A stretch of DNA of 64,000 nt from Desulfovibrio desulfuricans (GTDB lineage: Bacteria > Desulfobacterota > Desulfovibrionia > Desulfovibrionales > Desulfovibrionaceae), in the NCBI RefSeq assembly GCF_004801255.1, contig NZ_CP036295.1, forward strand, positions 186,001-250,000. Reading direction: 5' to 3'. The notes beneath the pieces were generated by a model that saw nothing but the letters and a program-made list of their open reading frames with translations, did not search any database and was not told the DNA's origin. The translations under genes were made by a program, and so were the position numbers. This document shows, piece by piece, positions 7,913 to 18,520 of the stretch (the first letter of the stretch is position 1; every line of letters starts with the position of its first letter).

Positions 7913-9277
7913 CTAGAATTCGAGGTTGCCGGGCGTGCGCGGGAAGGGGATAACGTCGCGTATGTTGGTGATGCCGGTCAGCATCATGAGCAGCCGCTCG
8001 AAACCCAGACCAAAACCTGCGTGCGGCGCGGTGCCAAAGCGGCGCAGGTCCATGTACCACCAGTAGTCTTCGGGGTTCTGCCCCAGCTCCTTGATGCGGG
8101 CCGTCAGGCGGTCCAGGCGTTCCTCGCGCTGCGAACCGCCGATAAGTTCGCCGATGCGCGGCACCAGCATGTCCATGGCGGCGACGGTTTTGCCGTCTTC
8201 GTTCTGGCGCATGTAAAAGGCCTTGATTTCTTTGGGGTAATCGTAGACGGCCACGGGCCTTTTAAAGTGTTCTTCGGCCAGGTAGCGCTCGTGCTCGGTC
8301 TGCAGGTCGATGCCAAAGGAAACGGGAAAGGCAAATTCCCTGCCGCATTTCTGCAGAATTTCCACGGCCTCGGTGTACGAAACGCGGGCAAAGGGTTCGG
8401 CCACCATGCCCTTGAGGCGGTCAATGAGGCCCTTGTCCACAAAGCTGTCAAACAGCTTGAGGTCGGCCTCGCAATGGCTCAGAGCGTGCTCGATCACGTG
8501 CCGGGTGAGGCTTTCTCCCAGCTCCATGAGGTCCTGCAGGTCGGCAAAGGCCATCTCCGGCTCGATCATCCAGAACTCGGCGGCGTGGCGCGGGGTGTTG
8601 GAATTTTCGGCGCGAAAGGTGGGGCCAAAGGTGTACACGCGGCCAAGGCCCATGGCCAGGGCCTCTGCCTCAAGCTGGCCGGAGACGGTCAGGTTGCACT
8701 GGCGGCCAAAAAAGTCGGCGGCCATGTCCTTGTTGCCTGGCTCAAGGCTGGTGACGCGAAACATCTCGCCCGCGCCCTCGCAGTCCGCCCCGGTGAGCAC
8801 CGGCGTGTGCACCCACGAAAAGCGGCGGCCCTGAAAAAACTGGTGCACGGCCTGGCCAGCTTCGGAGCGGATGCGGAAGGTCGCGCCGTATTTGTTGGTA
8901 CGCGAGCGCAGGTGGGCGATGGTGCGCAAAAATTCGTCGGAATGACGTTTTTTTTGCAGCGGAAAGGTCTCGGGATCGGCAAGGCCGAAAACCGTGACTC
9001 CCTGCGCCCGTATTTCCCACTGCTGCCCCTTGCCGGGCGAAGCAACAAGCTCGCCGGTAATACTGACGGCCGCTCCTGTGGCGGCCTGGTCAAGCCTCTG
9101 GTGGGCTTCGGTTCCGGCGTCCACAATGCACTGCATGTTGCCGAGGCAGGAGCCGTCATTGATCTCTACGAAAGAAAATTCCTTGGAGTCGCGGCGGGTA
9201 CGTATCCAGCCGCAGATGGTGATTGAAGGCTGCGGTTCGGTTGCTGCAAGAGCGTCTATTATAAGGGTTCTTTGCAT
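7913..9277 (-). CDS. asnS: Asparaginyl-tRNA synthetase
   Basis: A 454-residue class II aminoacyl-tRNA synthetase that charges tRNA-Asn. It has an N-terminal OB-fold anticodon-binding domain ([20 protein letters not shown]) and a class II catalytic core with the motif 2 region [19 protein letters not shown] and motif 3 [13 protein letters not shown] near the C-terminus. The HAAEF sequence and lack of an insertion fit AsnRS over AspRS. The start at 9277 has AAGGA seven bases upstream; the in-frame extension is not supported. A large inverted repeat follows the stop. Confidence 0.95.
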   Translation of the reverse strand: MQRTLIIDALAATEPQPSITICGWIRTRRDSKEFSFVEINDGSCLGNMQCIVDAGTEAHQRLDQAATGAAVSITGELVASPGKGQQWEIRAQGVTVFGLADPETFPLQKKRHSDEFLRTIAHLRSRTNKYGATFRIRSEAGQAVHQFFQGRRFSWVHTPVLTGADCEGAGEMFRVTSLEPGNKDMAADFFGRQCNLTVSGQLEAEALAMGLGRVYTFGPTFRAENSNTPRHAAEFWMIEPEMAFADLQDLMELGESLTRHVIEHALSHCEADLKLFDSFVDKGLIDRLKGMVAEPFARVSYTEAVEILQKCGREFAFPVSFGIDLQTEHERYLAEEHFKRPVAVYDYPKEIKAFYMRQNEDGKTVAAMDMLVPRIGELIGGSQREERLDRLTARIKELGQNPEDYWWYMDLRRFGTAPHAGFGLGFERLLMMLTGITNIRDVIPFPRTPGNLEF

Positions 9278-9385
9278 GACATATTCCTTGTAATGCGGCA
9301 ATTTGCAGGCATTGTAGCCCTTACTGCGGCACATCTCAAGATGTGCCGCGGCGGGCAGACTATAGCTGCTGGCCGCGCGCTCTGG

Positions 9386-9829
9386 CTAAAACGCCCGTAC
9401 CAGCCACGCCCCGGCAAACAGCAAGCCAATGCCCACGAGCCGCAGGGGCGAAACGGGGTGCTCCGGAAAGCCCACCAGGGCAAAATGGTCAAGCAGCACA
9501 GAGGCAGCCAGCTGGCCCGACAGCATCACGGCGGTCATGGTCGCCGCACCCAGCTTGGGGGCCAGAAAGATCGTGCAGCTTACAAAAATCGCCCCCAGCA
9601 CACCCCCTGTCCACATCCACCACGGCACCGCCGAAAGCTGCGATAATCCGGGCCAGGTATGGCGCGAGGCCAGGCTGTACAGCCACAGGGCAACAGTGCC
9701 CACCGCAAAGGAAACAAGCGCTGCCTGCATGGGCTCGCCCAAAAAACGGCGCAAAAGCGTATTGATGCCCGCCTGCACGGGCAGGCAGCAGCCAGCCCCA
9801 AAGGCCAGCAGTAAAAGAATGTGCTTCAT
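9386..9829 (-). CDS. DMT-type membrane protein (YdcZ/DUF606-like)
   Basis: A 147-residue, very hydrophobic protein with about five predicted membrane segments and a repeated small-residue pattern, as in the YdcZ/DUF606 family of short drug/metabolite transporter relatives. These work as half-size units that form dimers; the substrate is unknown. The start follows AAGGA by nine bases. It is divergent from the secreted-protein gene at 10096, with a 266-bp AT-richer promoter region between them. Confidence 0.75.
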   Translation of the reverse strand: MKHILLLLAFGAGCCLPVQAGINTLLRRFLGEPMQAALVSFAVGTVALWLYSLASRHTWPGLSQLSAVPWWMWTGGVLGAIFVSCTIFLAPKLGAATMTAVMLSGQLAASVLLDHFALVGFPEHPVSPLRLVGIGLLFAGAWLVRAF

Positions 9830-10095
9830 AAAAAATCCTTAAAATTGGTTCATGTGGTCTGGTTGCCGGTATTGCTGCAACAGCAAAATTTTGCAGCGCG
9901 CCAGCTAAAACTCCAGCCTGCTGGATATATGGCATTTTTTCAGTGAATGCATGCATAAATACGCACTTCACCTTTTTCTAAAGATTATATAGAATGGATC
10001 AAGGTCAGGAACAAATCAGTTTTCCGCTGGCCTACGCCTGGGCATTTGCCCACCAGCGATCAGCAGCGGGCATATTCTGGAATTGAGGGAATGGC

Positions 10096-10572
10096 ATGAA
10101 AAAATTTGTTGGCGTTTTTACCCTGATATGCATTTTTGCGCTTGCTGGCGCGGCCTTTGCCGCAACCCCCCAGGCCGGAAAACCCGTGCAGGACAAGCCC
10201 GAAAAGACCGTTGACCGCGTTACCACCGTCAGCGTGTTGCTGGAAGGCACGGACAGCATCGGCGCGCGCCTTGGCACCAAGCTTAAGGAGCGCTTTAATC
10301 AGAGCAGCCTGTTTACCCTCAACGATGATGAAGAAAAAGACATTCCCAAGCTTTACGTGATGGTAAACACGCAGCCCGAATTTGCCGGCCGCCCCGCCGT
10401 GGGCTCGGTGTATTCTGTATGCTGGGTGTTCAAGCAGGGCCGTGGATACCTTGGTTACCTGCTGGCCCGCGATCTTGGCACGGTGAGCGTGGAAGATGTG
10501 GACGGGCTGGTGGACAAGCTGGTGGAACGTACCGACGGCATAGCCGCCAAATACAGCAGCTTGTGGAAGTAG
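10096..10572 (+). CDS. Exported protein of unknown function
   Basis: A 158-residue protein with a clear Sec signal peptide (MKKFVGVFTLICIFALAGAAFA, cleavage after AFA near residue 22). The mature part of about 136 residues is soluble and mixed alpha/beta, with a charged N-terminus (QDKPEKTVDR), and is predicted periplasmic. I do not recognise a family. The ribosome site is GAGGGA, six bases before ATG. It stands alone, followed by a 360-bp gap with a terminator-like hairpin. Confidence 0.75.
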   Translation: MKKFVGVFTLICIFALAGAAFAATPQAGKPVQDKPEKTVDRVTTVSVLLEGTDSIGARLGTKLKERFNQSSLFTLNDDEEKDIPKLYVMVNTQPEFAGRPAVGSVYSVCWVFKQGRGYLGYLLARDLGTVSVEDVDGLVDKLVERTDGIAAKYSSLWK

Positions 10573-10935
10573 CCCGGCTGAGGCCGGGACGCCAAGCCTC
10601 GGGGGGCGCGGCATACTGACAAAATTTTTTCTGACCGGTGGCGGCTTGCCGCTGCCAGGGGCACGCTTTGTACCGTTGCCCGATCTGGTCAAAGAGACAA
10701 ACTTCCTTCAACCCCGCGCGCCGAAATTTTTGGCGCAAATCAAAGGGCCTCCCACGTGGCGGGGGGCCCTTTTTGCATGTCTGCGGCTTGCTTCGGTGCG
10801 CTTCATCGCGTCTTTGCCAAAATTCTGCCCCGGGCTGTCCGGCTTGTTTCGCCCGCCAGGGGCAAGGTCTGCATGCCTGTATCACATGTTCGGGCACGGA
10901 TCTGCCCGCACGGGCTGGGGCACGGTCTATACGGG
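10573..10935. other. Intergenic region between two convergent genes
   Basis: It holds a terminator hairpin near 10742-10772 and no supportable gene. The rest is GC-rich with several short inverted repeats (for example CGGGCACGGATCTGCCCG around 10890). Confidence 0.5.
10742..10772 (+). terminator. Intrinsic terminator-like hairpin
   Basis: AAAGGGCCTCCC (10742-10753) pairs with GGGGGGCCCTTT (10761-10772) with mostly complementary bases, and T residues follow. It could end transcription from the secreted-protein gene, although it is 170 bp beyond its stop, or from the opposite strand. Confidence 0.55.
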
Positions 10936-13887
10936 TCAGCTCTCGCCGGAATCTTCGCGGATATAGTGGGGGTCGTCCATGTCGCCCAGCCAGGGATCAG
11001 GCACTTCCTCATAAAAACAGTAGCGGTTTTTGCCCGCCTGCTTGGCCAGATACTGGGCATTGTCGGCGCGGTGCAGGGCCACGTCGTAAGAGGACTCCGA
11101 GCCGTCAAACAGGTAGATGCCGATGCTCGTGGTAATTTCAACGCGTTGGCCCTCGTGCTCCACAAACATATGAAGTTCTGTGAGCAGGGCTTCCGCCCGT
11201 TCCTGAAGCGCCTCGCGTGTGATGGCCCTGACGAATACGCAAAATTCGTCGCCGCCAAACCGCCCCACCGCATCGGCATTGCGAAAGATGTGCTTGATGG
11301 CCTCGCTGGCTTTCAGCAGCGTGGCGTCGCCCGTGACATGCCCAAAGGTGTCGTTGATCAGTTTGAAATTGTCCAGATCAAGGAACAGCAGGGCGTCTGT
11401 TCTGTCCTGCTGCGGTTTGACGGGCATGGCCGCGCATATCTTGTCGCGAAAGGCCGTCTTGTTGAGCAGGTCTGTGAGGCTGTCGCGCTGCGTGCGGCGC
11501 TCAAGCTCGGCGCGTCTGCGCACTTCTTCATCAATATCAACAATTTTTCCCACAAGGCGCAGGGGGGCGTCTGGCTTGCTGATGCGCGTGGCCTGCACGC
11601 GGCACCAGATATAGCGTCCCTCGGCGGTAGGTATGCGCATGACGGCAAAGGCCGTGGGCTTGCCGCTGCGTATGCGCCGCCTGAGCTCGTTGAGGGCGGG
11701 CAGATCGCGGGGGTGCACGATCTGCCGGTTGATCGGGCGTCCCTTTTCGTTGAACAGGGGTGTGGCCTCTCGGCCAAACTTGAGCAGAAAATTGGGCGAG
11801 CAGCGGAACTGGCGTTTTTCTGTATCCACATCAAAAAAGATGTCCTGTGACTGCTCAAGCAGAATGCGGTAGCGCTCTTTTTCCTGCTCCAGCTCCTCCT
11901 GCATGCGTTTTTGCTCGGTGATGTCCACCACAACGCAGTCAATGGAATCACTGCCTCCCTTGTCCCCCGTAAACGTGCCGCGCAGCAGCAGGGGCAGCCA
12001 CGTGCCGTCCTTGTGCCGCAACCGCAGTTCCAGCATCCTGGTCAGGGGGCCGTCATGTTTTTCGGCAATCATGTCGAGCAGTTTTTGGGTGTCTTCGGCG
12101 TGCAGCAGATCTATGAGGTCGGTGGTTTCGGGGTTGTTGGCATCGTGGCCCAGCAGCTGCCAGAAGCCGTTGTTGGCGTCAAGTATGCGCAGCGGCAGTT
12201 GGGACGAAATGCTGATGACGCCGCCGTTGATGTTGTCGGCAATGTGGGCAAGACGCTGGTCGCTGGCCAGCTGGCTGTACATGTTTTTGCGGCGCAGGTG
12301 CAGGGCGTAGGCGACCAGCGCGGAGACAAAGAGCACGAGTTCGGCAATGATAATGAGCAGCGAGCGGTATTCGTACATCAGGTCCGAAACGGTAGGGGGC
12401 GTTATGGCTGCCGTGATGTTGTTGGAAATGATCTGGGTTCTGCTTTTCTCGTCAATGGTCAGCAGCAGGTTGTTCAGTATCCCCTGAAGAACATCCGGAA
12501 GAGCTGGCCTGATGATCAGGCGGATTTCCTCAAGGTCGGTGTAACCTGTGACGGGGTTGAAATCGGCGAAACGGGACGAGTTCATGAGGCTGTTGGCCAC
12601 CATGGAACTACCCAGCACCGCGTCGGCCTCGCCACGCCCGGCTGCCGTCATGCAGTCTTCTTCACAGGGAAAGATGCGGGCGGCGGCCTGGGGAAAGATG
12701 CGGGCGGCGTAGCTTGCGGCGTTGTAGAGCGTTGCCGGTACCGCCACCCTGAAAAAGTCGGTGGAGGATATCTTTGTCTCGGGTTTGGCAAAAAGGTTGA
12801 GGTTGGCGCGCGCCAGCGGGGCTGTCAGACGCAGGGCCTTGTCCGATGGCGGGTCCGAAGCGGCAAAGGAGTCCAGCACCAGATCGAGCTTGTTGCCGGC
12901 AAAAACATCAGCGGTGCCGGCAGCCGATGCGTGACGGGGTTCAAAGATAAACTGCAGACCGCTGCGGGCGGAAGCGTCCCGCAAAATGTCGGGCAAAATG
13001 CCCCGGGCGTTGCCGGTTGCGGGGTCTTGCCACGAAAAAGGCTTGCGGTTGGGGGAATAACCCACGCGCAGGGCGTGGCGCTGGGCGATGTAGGCAAGCT
13101 CGGAGCGCGTCAGCGGCGTCTGGTACATGCGCGGCAGGTACTGACGCCCCAGCCGGTATTCCAGGTCGGGCTGCTCCATTTTAAGCTGCACCATGGCCTG
13201 CTCCAGCTCCTGCATAAGCGGGGTGTTTTGGGGCAAGGTTATGTAGTAAAAAGGCGTAAGCTTACATTTTAAAAGGATTTTTTCGTCATTTTGCAGTGAG
13301 AGCACGCTTTCGAGCAGCGCGTCCACCTGACCCGCTCGCATAGCCGCCCTCGCCTCGTCCCTGCCGGGGTACTCCGCCATGGCAGGCATGGCGACGTCGC
13401 GCTGCTGCATAAATGCAGCGAAGTCCTTGCGCCAGATGGCGTTTGGCAGTGCGCCCAAGCGCAAGTGCGAGATTTTGTCCAGATCGTCGTAGATCACCGG
13501 CGAATTGGCGGGGGCAATAATGGCGGTGTAGGATGTGCCGGCGGGGTACGCGCAGTAGAGATAATGCTGGGCACGCTCGGCGGAATGCAGGGCGGGCGTC
13601 GCGAGGTCAATTTTGCCGGAGTCCAGAGCCTGGAGGCTGGCGCTCCAGTCTTTCAGAACAACAAAGGTGACGTTCCAGCCGGTGTAGCGGGCCAGCTGCT
13701 CCAGCTGGTCAGGAATGTAGCCGGAAACTTTGCCGTTTTCGACCCTTGTAAATTGCGCTTGGGGGGTCAGCCCCACGCGCACGGTGCGCTGTTGCGCGGC
13801 ATGACCCGATTGGACGGAAAAAACGGACAGGCACAGAAATACAGAGCAGAGCAGGACTGTAAGGGGGCGAACGTGCCTGTTGCTCAT
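10936..13887 (-). CDS. Membrane diguanylate cyclase with two periplasmic solute-binding domains, PAS domains and GGDEF
   Basis: A 983-residue sensor enzyme predicted to make cyclic di-GMP. After a signal peptide (about residues 1-30) come two tandem SBP-like (Bac_3-type) domains: the first starts at RTVRVGLTPQAQFT and the second at HALRVGYSPNRKPFSW. A membrane helix follows (LLIIIAELVLFVSALVAYAL, about residue 510), then one or two PAS regions (the second with typical GTWLPLLLRG and PAC-like sequence). The GGDEF domain has an intact GGDEF active site and an upstream RNAD that fits the RxxD inhibitory site, so product inhibition is likely. No EAL domain is present. It lies 32 bp downstream of holB on the same strand. 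Confidence 0.9.
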   Translation of the reverse strand: MSNRHVRPLTVLLCSVFLCLSVFSVQSGHAAQQRTVRVGLTPQAQFTRVENGKVSGYIPDQLEQLARYTGWNVTFVVLKDWSASLQALDSGKIDLATPALHSAERAQHYLYCAYPAGTSYTAIIAPANSPVIYDDLDKISHLRLGALPNAIWRKDFAAFMQQRDVAMPAMAEYPGRDEARAAMRAGQVDALLESVLSLQNDEKILLKCKLTPFYYITLPQNTPLMQELEQAMVQLKMEQPDLEYRLGRQYLPRMYQTPLTRSELAYIAQRHALRVGYSPNRKPFSWQDPATGNARGILPDILRDASARSGLQFIFEPRHASAAGTADVFAGNKLDLVLDSFAASDPPSDKALRLTAPLARANLNLFAKPETKISSTDFFRVAVPATLYNAASYAARIFPQAAARIFPCEEDCMTAAGRGEADAVLGSSMVANSLMNSSRFADFNPVTGYTDLEEIRLIIRPALPDVLQGILNNLLLTIDEKSRTQIISNNITAAITPPTVSDLMYEYRSLLIIIAELVLFVSALVAYALHLRRKNMYSQLASDQRLAHIADNINGGVISISSQLPLRILDANNGFWQLLGHDANNPETTDLIDLLHAEDTQKLLDMIAEKHDGPLTRMLELRLRHKDGTWLPLLLRGTFTGDKGGSDSIDCVVVDITEQKRMQEELEQEKERYRILLEQSQDIFFDVDTEKRQFRCSPNFLLKFGREATPLFNEKGRPINRQIVHPRDLPALNELRRRIRSGKPTAFAVMRIPTAEGRYIWCRVQATRISKPDAPLRLVGKIVDIDEEVRRRAELERRTQRDSLTDLLNKTAFRDKICAAMPVKPQQDRTDALLFLDLDNFKLINDTFGHVTGDATLLKASEAIKHIFRNADAVGRFGGDEFCVFVRAITREALQERAEALLTELHMFVEHEGQRVEITTSIGIYLFDGSESSYDVALHRADNAQYLAKQAGKNRYCFYEEVPDPWLGDMDDPHYIREDSGES

Positions 13888-13919
13888 GTGCTGTACACCT
13901 ACACTTGCGCCAGTTTAGT

Positions 13920-14819
13920 TTAGTCCGGCATCCGCAGCCGTGCAAAAAGTCGTGCGGCCAGAGCCTCAAGCACCCTGGCGGGGGTCACTCCGTAATTGAG
14001 AGCTTCCTGCGCTTCGGTAAACCACTGGCAGGCCGTTGCGCGGCCCGTGACGTGCAGCCGGGCCAGCACAGCATCCAGCGGGCGTGCCGGGTCATGACTG
14101 CCGGAGAGTATCCTGCTCATGGCCTTTTGGCAGCAGAGCAGCAGGCGCGTGGCTCCACTGCCGTCAATGGCTCCCTTGCCGGCAACCTTATCCAGAAAAC
14201 CCTGCCCCTGAACAAGAAATTGCGCAAGCGCGTCTTCCCACGGCTGCATGTCTGTATCGTCCGCGTGGCTGTCGGGCCAGGGCAGGGTAAGACAAAACGA
14301 CCGTGAAACGAGCGTGGGCAGCAGTTGCTCGCGTTGCGGCGCAAGCAGAACAAAAACAGAGGTTGCGGAGGGTTCTTCCAGAGCCTTGAGCAGCGCATTG
14401 GAAGCTTCGTCGCGGGTGAGGCTGAGCCCCATGAGCAGTACAACCCTGCGTCCCTGTCCGTGCGGAGCGTCGCGCAGGCGAACCTTGAGTTCGCGCACGC
14501 GCTCCATGTTAAAAGCACGGACAGGGCCAGGGTTTTCTTCGTCTTCCCGATTACTTATGCGTCCGTCATAAGCCGCCAGGTCAAGGTGCTCGCCAGCGGC
14601 TATCTGCAGGCACGAGGGGCAGGCCAGACAAGGCTTGCCCGTGGCGGCGGCCTGCGGGCAGTTGATACGGGCAGCCCAGTAACGCGCCGCATCCATGCGC
14701 TGGGCTTCGCTGCCGCCTTCCAGCAGCAAAACCTGCGGCGGGGCCGCGCCCAGATTGTCGAGCACGTCCTTCAGCCGGTCAAATGCTGCATCGGCTATGG
14801 CGGGCAGCAGGGTATCCAT
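13920..14819 (-). CDS. holB: DNA polymerase III delta-prime subunit
   Basis: A 299-residue clamp-loader subunit of the AAA+ type. It shows the zinc-binding cysteines of the family (CPQ, then CLACPSC), a degenerate Walker A region (LLEGGSEAQRMDAARY) as expected for delta-prime, and the sensor-like segments RRVVLLMGLSLTRDEASNALLKALEEP and LVSRSF. In the holoenzyme it helps load the sliding clamp. It follows purA by 18 bp on the same strand and precedes the GGDEF gene. The ribosome site is weak. The identity is likely, but delta-prime proteins diverge strongly. Confidence 0.8.
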   Translation of the reverse strand: MDTLLPAIADAAFDRLKDVLDNLGAAPPQVLLLEGGSEAQRMDAARYWAARINCPQAAATGKPCLACPSCLQIAAGEHLDLAAYDGRISNREDEENPGPVRAFNMERVRELKVRLRDAPHGQGRRVVLLMGLSLTRDEASNALLKALEEPSATSVFVLLAPQREQLLPTLVSRSFCLTLPWPDSHADDTDMQPWEDALAQFLVQGQGFLDKVAGKGAIDGSGATRLLLCCQKAMSRILSGSHDPARPLDAVLARLHVTGRATACQWFTEAQEALNYGVTPARVLEALAARLFARLRMPD

Positions 14820-14837
14820 GACTTGCGGGCACGCCCG

Positions 14838-16316
<1,479 letters not shown>

Positions 16317-16685
16317 TCAGTTTTTGGGTTCGGGCTCGTCGACGGGGTCCTGCCCGTCCAGTCGGGACGGCTTGAATTCCAGCACCCTGCACTTGCTGAC
16401 GGCGGGGGCCTCATCCGGTCCTTCAAGCTCAAATTCCGGCATGGGATTGACCACGCGCTCAGGCTCCTTGCCCAGGGGCTGCGACTGCTTGGACCAGTGG
16501 TAGTTAAACAGCTGGTTTTTCCAGCGCTTGGCCTGGATAAGCGAAAAAATGAGCGTGGCTTCCTCCCACCTCTTGGTGGGTTCAAAGCGGCTGGCCGTAG
16601 TGGCGTATTTGCTCCACAACGACATAAGCGAGGCTTCGTCAATGGCGTCCAGTTGCTGGGCCAGCCTGACAAGCAGCTTTTCCAT
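16317..16685 (-). CDS. Small protein of unknown function
   Basis: A 122-residue acidic protein without signal or membrane segments. The N-terminal part is helical (MEKLLVRLAQQLDAIDEASL), with a tryptophan-rich centre (RFEPTKRWEEATLIF and KRWKNQLFNYHW), and the last 50 residues are proline/glutamate-rich and probably disordered. I do not recognise a named family; it may be specific to sulfate reducers. The start is well supported by GGGAGG six bases before ATG 16685. The frame stays open to 16979, but that upstream part has a different, basic composition and is not needed. Confidence 0.7.
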   Translation of the reverse strand: MEKLLVRLAQQLDAIDEASLMSLWSKYATTASRFEPTKRWEEATLIFSLIQAKRWKNQLFNYHWSKQSQPLGKEPERVVNPMPEFELEGPDEAPAVSKCRVLEFKPSRLDGQDPVDEPEPKN

Positions 16686-17112
16686 ATTACCTCCCATGTA
16701 ACAAGACACTGTAGTGTGCGCTTTATATTTCGTCAACGCGGGGGCCATGCGGGTTTGTCGGTATGCGGCGTCATGCTTGCCTGCGGCGCGTGTCGGGTGC
16801 CATGAGAATACACCTCCCGTGCCGGGAGCGCCGCCCTTCTTGCCTGGCGACAAATCCGTCCGCCCCGCAATGGGCGTATTTGCTGCAGCGCGGCGGATAT
16901 ACTTCTCAATCCAGCGCGGCTTGTCCGGGTGTACCCCCTGGTGCTCACGCGGCGAGTGCCGGTATTTTACTGTCCGCATACTCCCGCGTGCGTTACCGGC
17001 ACCGTGCGAAAAGCCGCACCCGCCGCAGGCGGGAGAGAATCGGGGCTGGTTGTTTGGCGGGTTTTATGCTATGCGAAGGCCTCACATGACCGGCGAACAT
17101 CTGGAGGCAAGC
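16686..17112. other. Divergent promoter region before the AICAR transformylase gene
   Basis: About 430 bp with several short GC-rich hairpins (CCCGTGCCGGGAG near 16820, CCCGCCGCAGGCGGG near 17020). I looked for a ZTP riboswitch, which often precedes this type of gene, and did not find its conserved CCGCCUGGGC element. Confidence 0.5.
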
Positions 17113-18390
17113 ATGTCGGATCTCAAGTCCATGTACAGCACCGTCCACAAGGACGCTTTCCCTGACACCATGACCATCATTCTGGGCGATGAAAAACTCG
17201 TGTACCAAAAGCGCACCTGGACGCTGGACAACGAGGTAAAAGGCCTGCGCTACGGTGAAAACCCCGATCAGCCCGCAGCCCTGTACGCTCTTAAGGAAGG
17301 CTCCATCACCTGCGGCGGTCTGACCTGGCGCGGCCCCGGCAACGGCATTGTCTCGGCGCTCACCGAAAGCCAGATGATCCAGGCAGGCAAACACCCCGGC
17401 AAGACCAACCTCACGGACGTGGACAACGGGGCCAACATTCTGCAGTACCTCACCGAGCGCCCTGCGGCGGTGATTCTCAAGCACAATAATCCCAGCGGCG
17501 CGGCCTGGAGCAATGCAGGCGTTGCCGTTGCCCTTGAAAAGGCCTTCTGGTGCGACCGCATTGCCGCCTTTGGCGGCGCGGTGGTGGTCAACCGGCCCTT
17601 TACCCGCGAAGCCGCAGAAATTGTCGCCGCCAATTATTTTGAAGTGGTCGCCGCGCCCGCCTTTGAAGAAGGCGTGGTGGAAATTCTCAAGGGCCGTAAA
17701 AATCTGCGCATTATGGAACTGCCCGGTCTCGGTCGGCTTGAAGAACTGACCGGCTCGGCCTTTCTTGACATCAAGAGCCTGGCCGACGGCGGCCTCATCG
17801 TGCAAAAATCTTTTGTGAACAGCATCCGCGAGGCGGGTGATTTTCTGCCCGCAGCCGCCACCACCAAGGACGGCCTCTCCGTGGCCGCCCGCGCGCCCGG
17901 CAAGCAGGAGCTGGACGACCTGCGTTTTGCCTGGGCGGTGGAAGCCGGGGTTACCTCCAACTCCGTCATTTTTGTTCGCGACGGAGCCACCCTCGCCATC
18001 GGCACGGGCGAGCAGGATCGCGTGGGCTGCGTTGAGCTGGCCATCCACAAGGCCCATACCAAGTATGCCGACACGCTGGCCTTCCGCGAGCTTGGGCTGT
18101 CGCTCTACGAGCTCAAGCAAAAGGCTGCGTCTGATGCCGATATGGCCGCCAAACTGGCCGATATTGAAAGCCGTACCGAAGCCTCGCACGGCGGGCTTGC
18201 CGGTTCGGCCCTGGTTTCGGACGGGTTCTTTCCCTTCCGCGATGGCGTGGATGTGGCTGTTGCCCAGGGGGTCGCGGCCATCGCCCAACCCGGCGGCTCC
18301 ATGCGTGATGCGGAGGTGATCATGGCCTGCAACGAGGCCAAGCCGCAGGTGGCCATGGTGTTTACGGGGCAGCGTTCCTTCAAGCACTAG
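17113..18390 (+). CDS. purH: Stand-alone AICAR transformylase (PurH C-terminal domain)
   Basis: A 425-residue protein matching only the formyltransferase part of bifunctional PurH, which converts AICAR to FAICAR with 10-formyl-THF. The active-site segment LKHNNPSGAAW (about residue 130) carries the conserved Lys-His pair, and DRIAAFGGAVVVNR, the acidic SVIFVRDGATLAIG and the C-terminal SLVSDGFFPF-like and TGQRSFKH segments follow. No IMP cyclohydrolase domain is present, so a separate enzyme must close the ring. The ATG at 17113 has GGAGG; the frame extends further upstream without support. It is divergent from the small unknown gene. Confidence 0.9.
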   Translation: MSDLKSMYSTVHKDAFPDTMTIILGDEKLVYQKRTWTLDNEVKGLRYGENPDQPAALYALKEGSITCGGLTWRGPGNGIVSALTESQMIQAGKHPGKTNLTDVDNGANILQYLTERPAAVILKHNNPSGAAWSNAGVAVALEKAFWCDRIAAFGGAVVVNRPFTREAAEIVAANYFEVVAAPAFEEGVVEILKGRKNLRIMELPGLGRLEELTGSAFLDIKSLADGGLIVQKSFVNSIREAGDFLPAAATTKDGLSVAARAPGKQELDDLRFAWAVEAGVTSNSVIFVRDGATLAIGTGEQDRVGCVELAIHKAHTKYADTLAFRELGLSLYELKQKAASDADMAAKLADIESRTEASHGGLAGSALVSDGFFPFRDGVDVAVAQGVAAIAQPGGSMRDAEVIMACNEAKPQVAMVFTGQRSFKH

Positions 18391-18418
18391 CGGCGGTTTT
18401 TGTCCTCTGATGTTATCA

Positions 18419-18468
18419 GCGGCCCGGCCTGGCCCACGCAGTTTTGCTGCGTTGCCGCGCCGGGCCGC
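18419..18468. terminator. Compound stem-loop after the AICAR transformylase gene
   Basis: An outer perfect 10-bp stem (GCGGCCCGGC and complement) encloses an inner stem (ACGCAG, TTTTG, CTGCGT). No T-run follows, so it may stabilise the 3' end or act with Rho. It lies between purH and cbiA. Confidence 0.5.
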
Positions 18469-18520
18469 ACGTCTTTGGCGTCAACAGGGCTGATTTTCGC
18501 AACATAGAACAGGGCCCAGC

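Noticed and set aside
7676..9226. Long plus-strand open frame (516 codons) across asnS
   Set aside because: It is antisense to asnS, whose motifs are complete; GC-rich codon bias keeps the opposite frame open.
16980..17112. ZTP riboswitch before the AICAR transformylase gene
   Set aside because: It would be expected from the gene type, but the conserved CCGCCUGGGC element and pseudoknot are not seen.
18391..18520. Cobalamin riboswitch before cbiA
   Set aside because: The interval is only 130 bp, taken up by the compound stem-loop, and lacks a B12-box.
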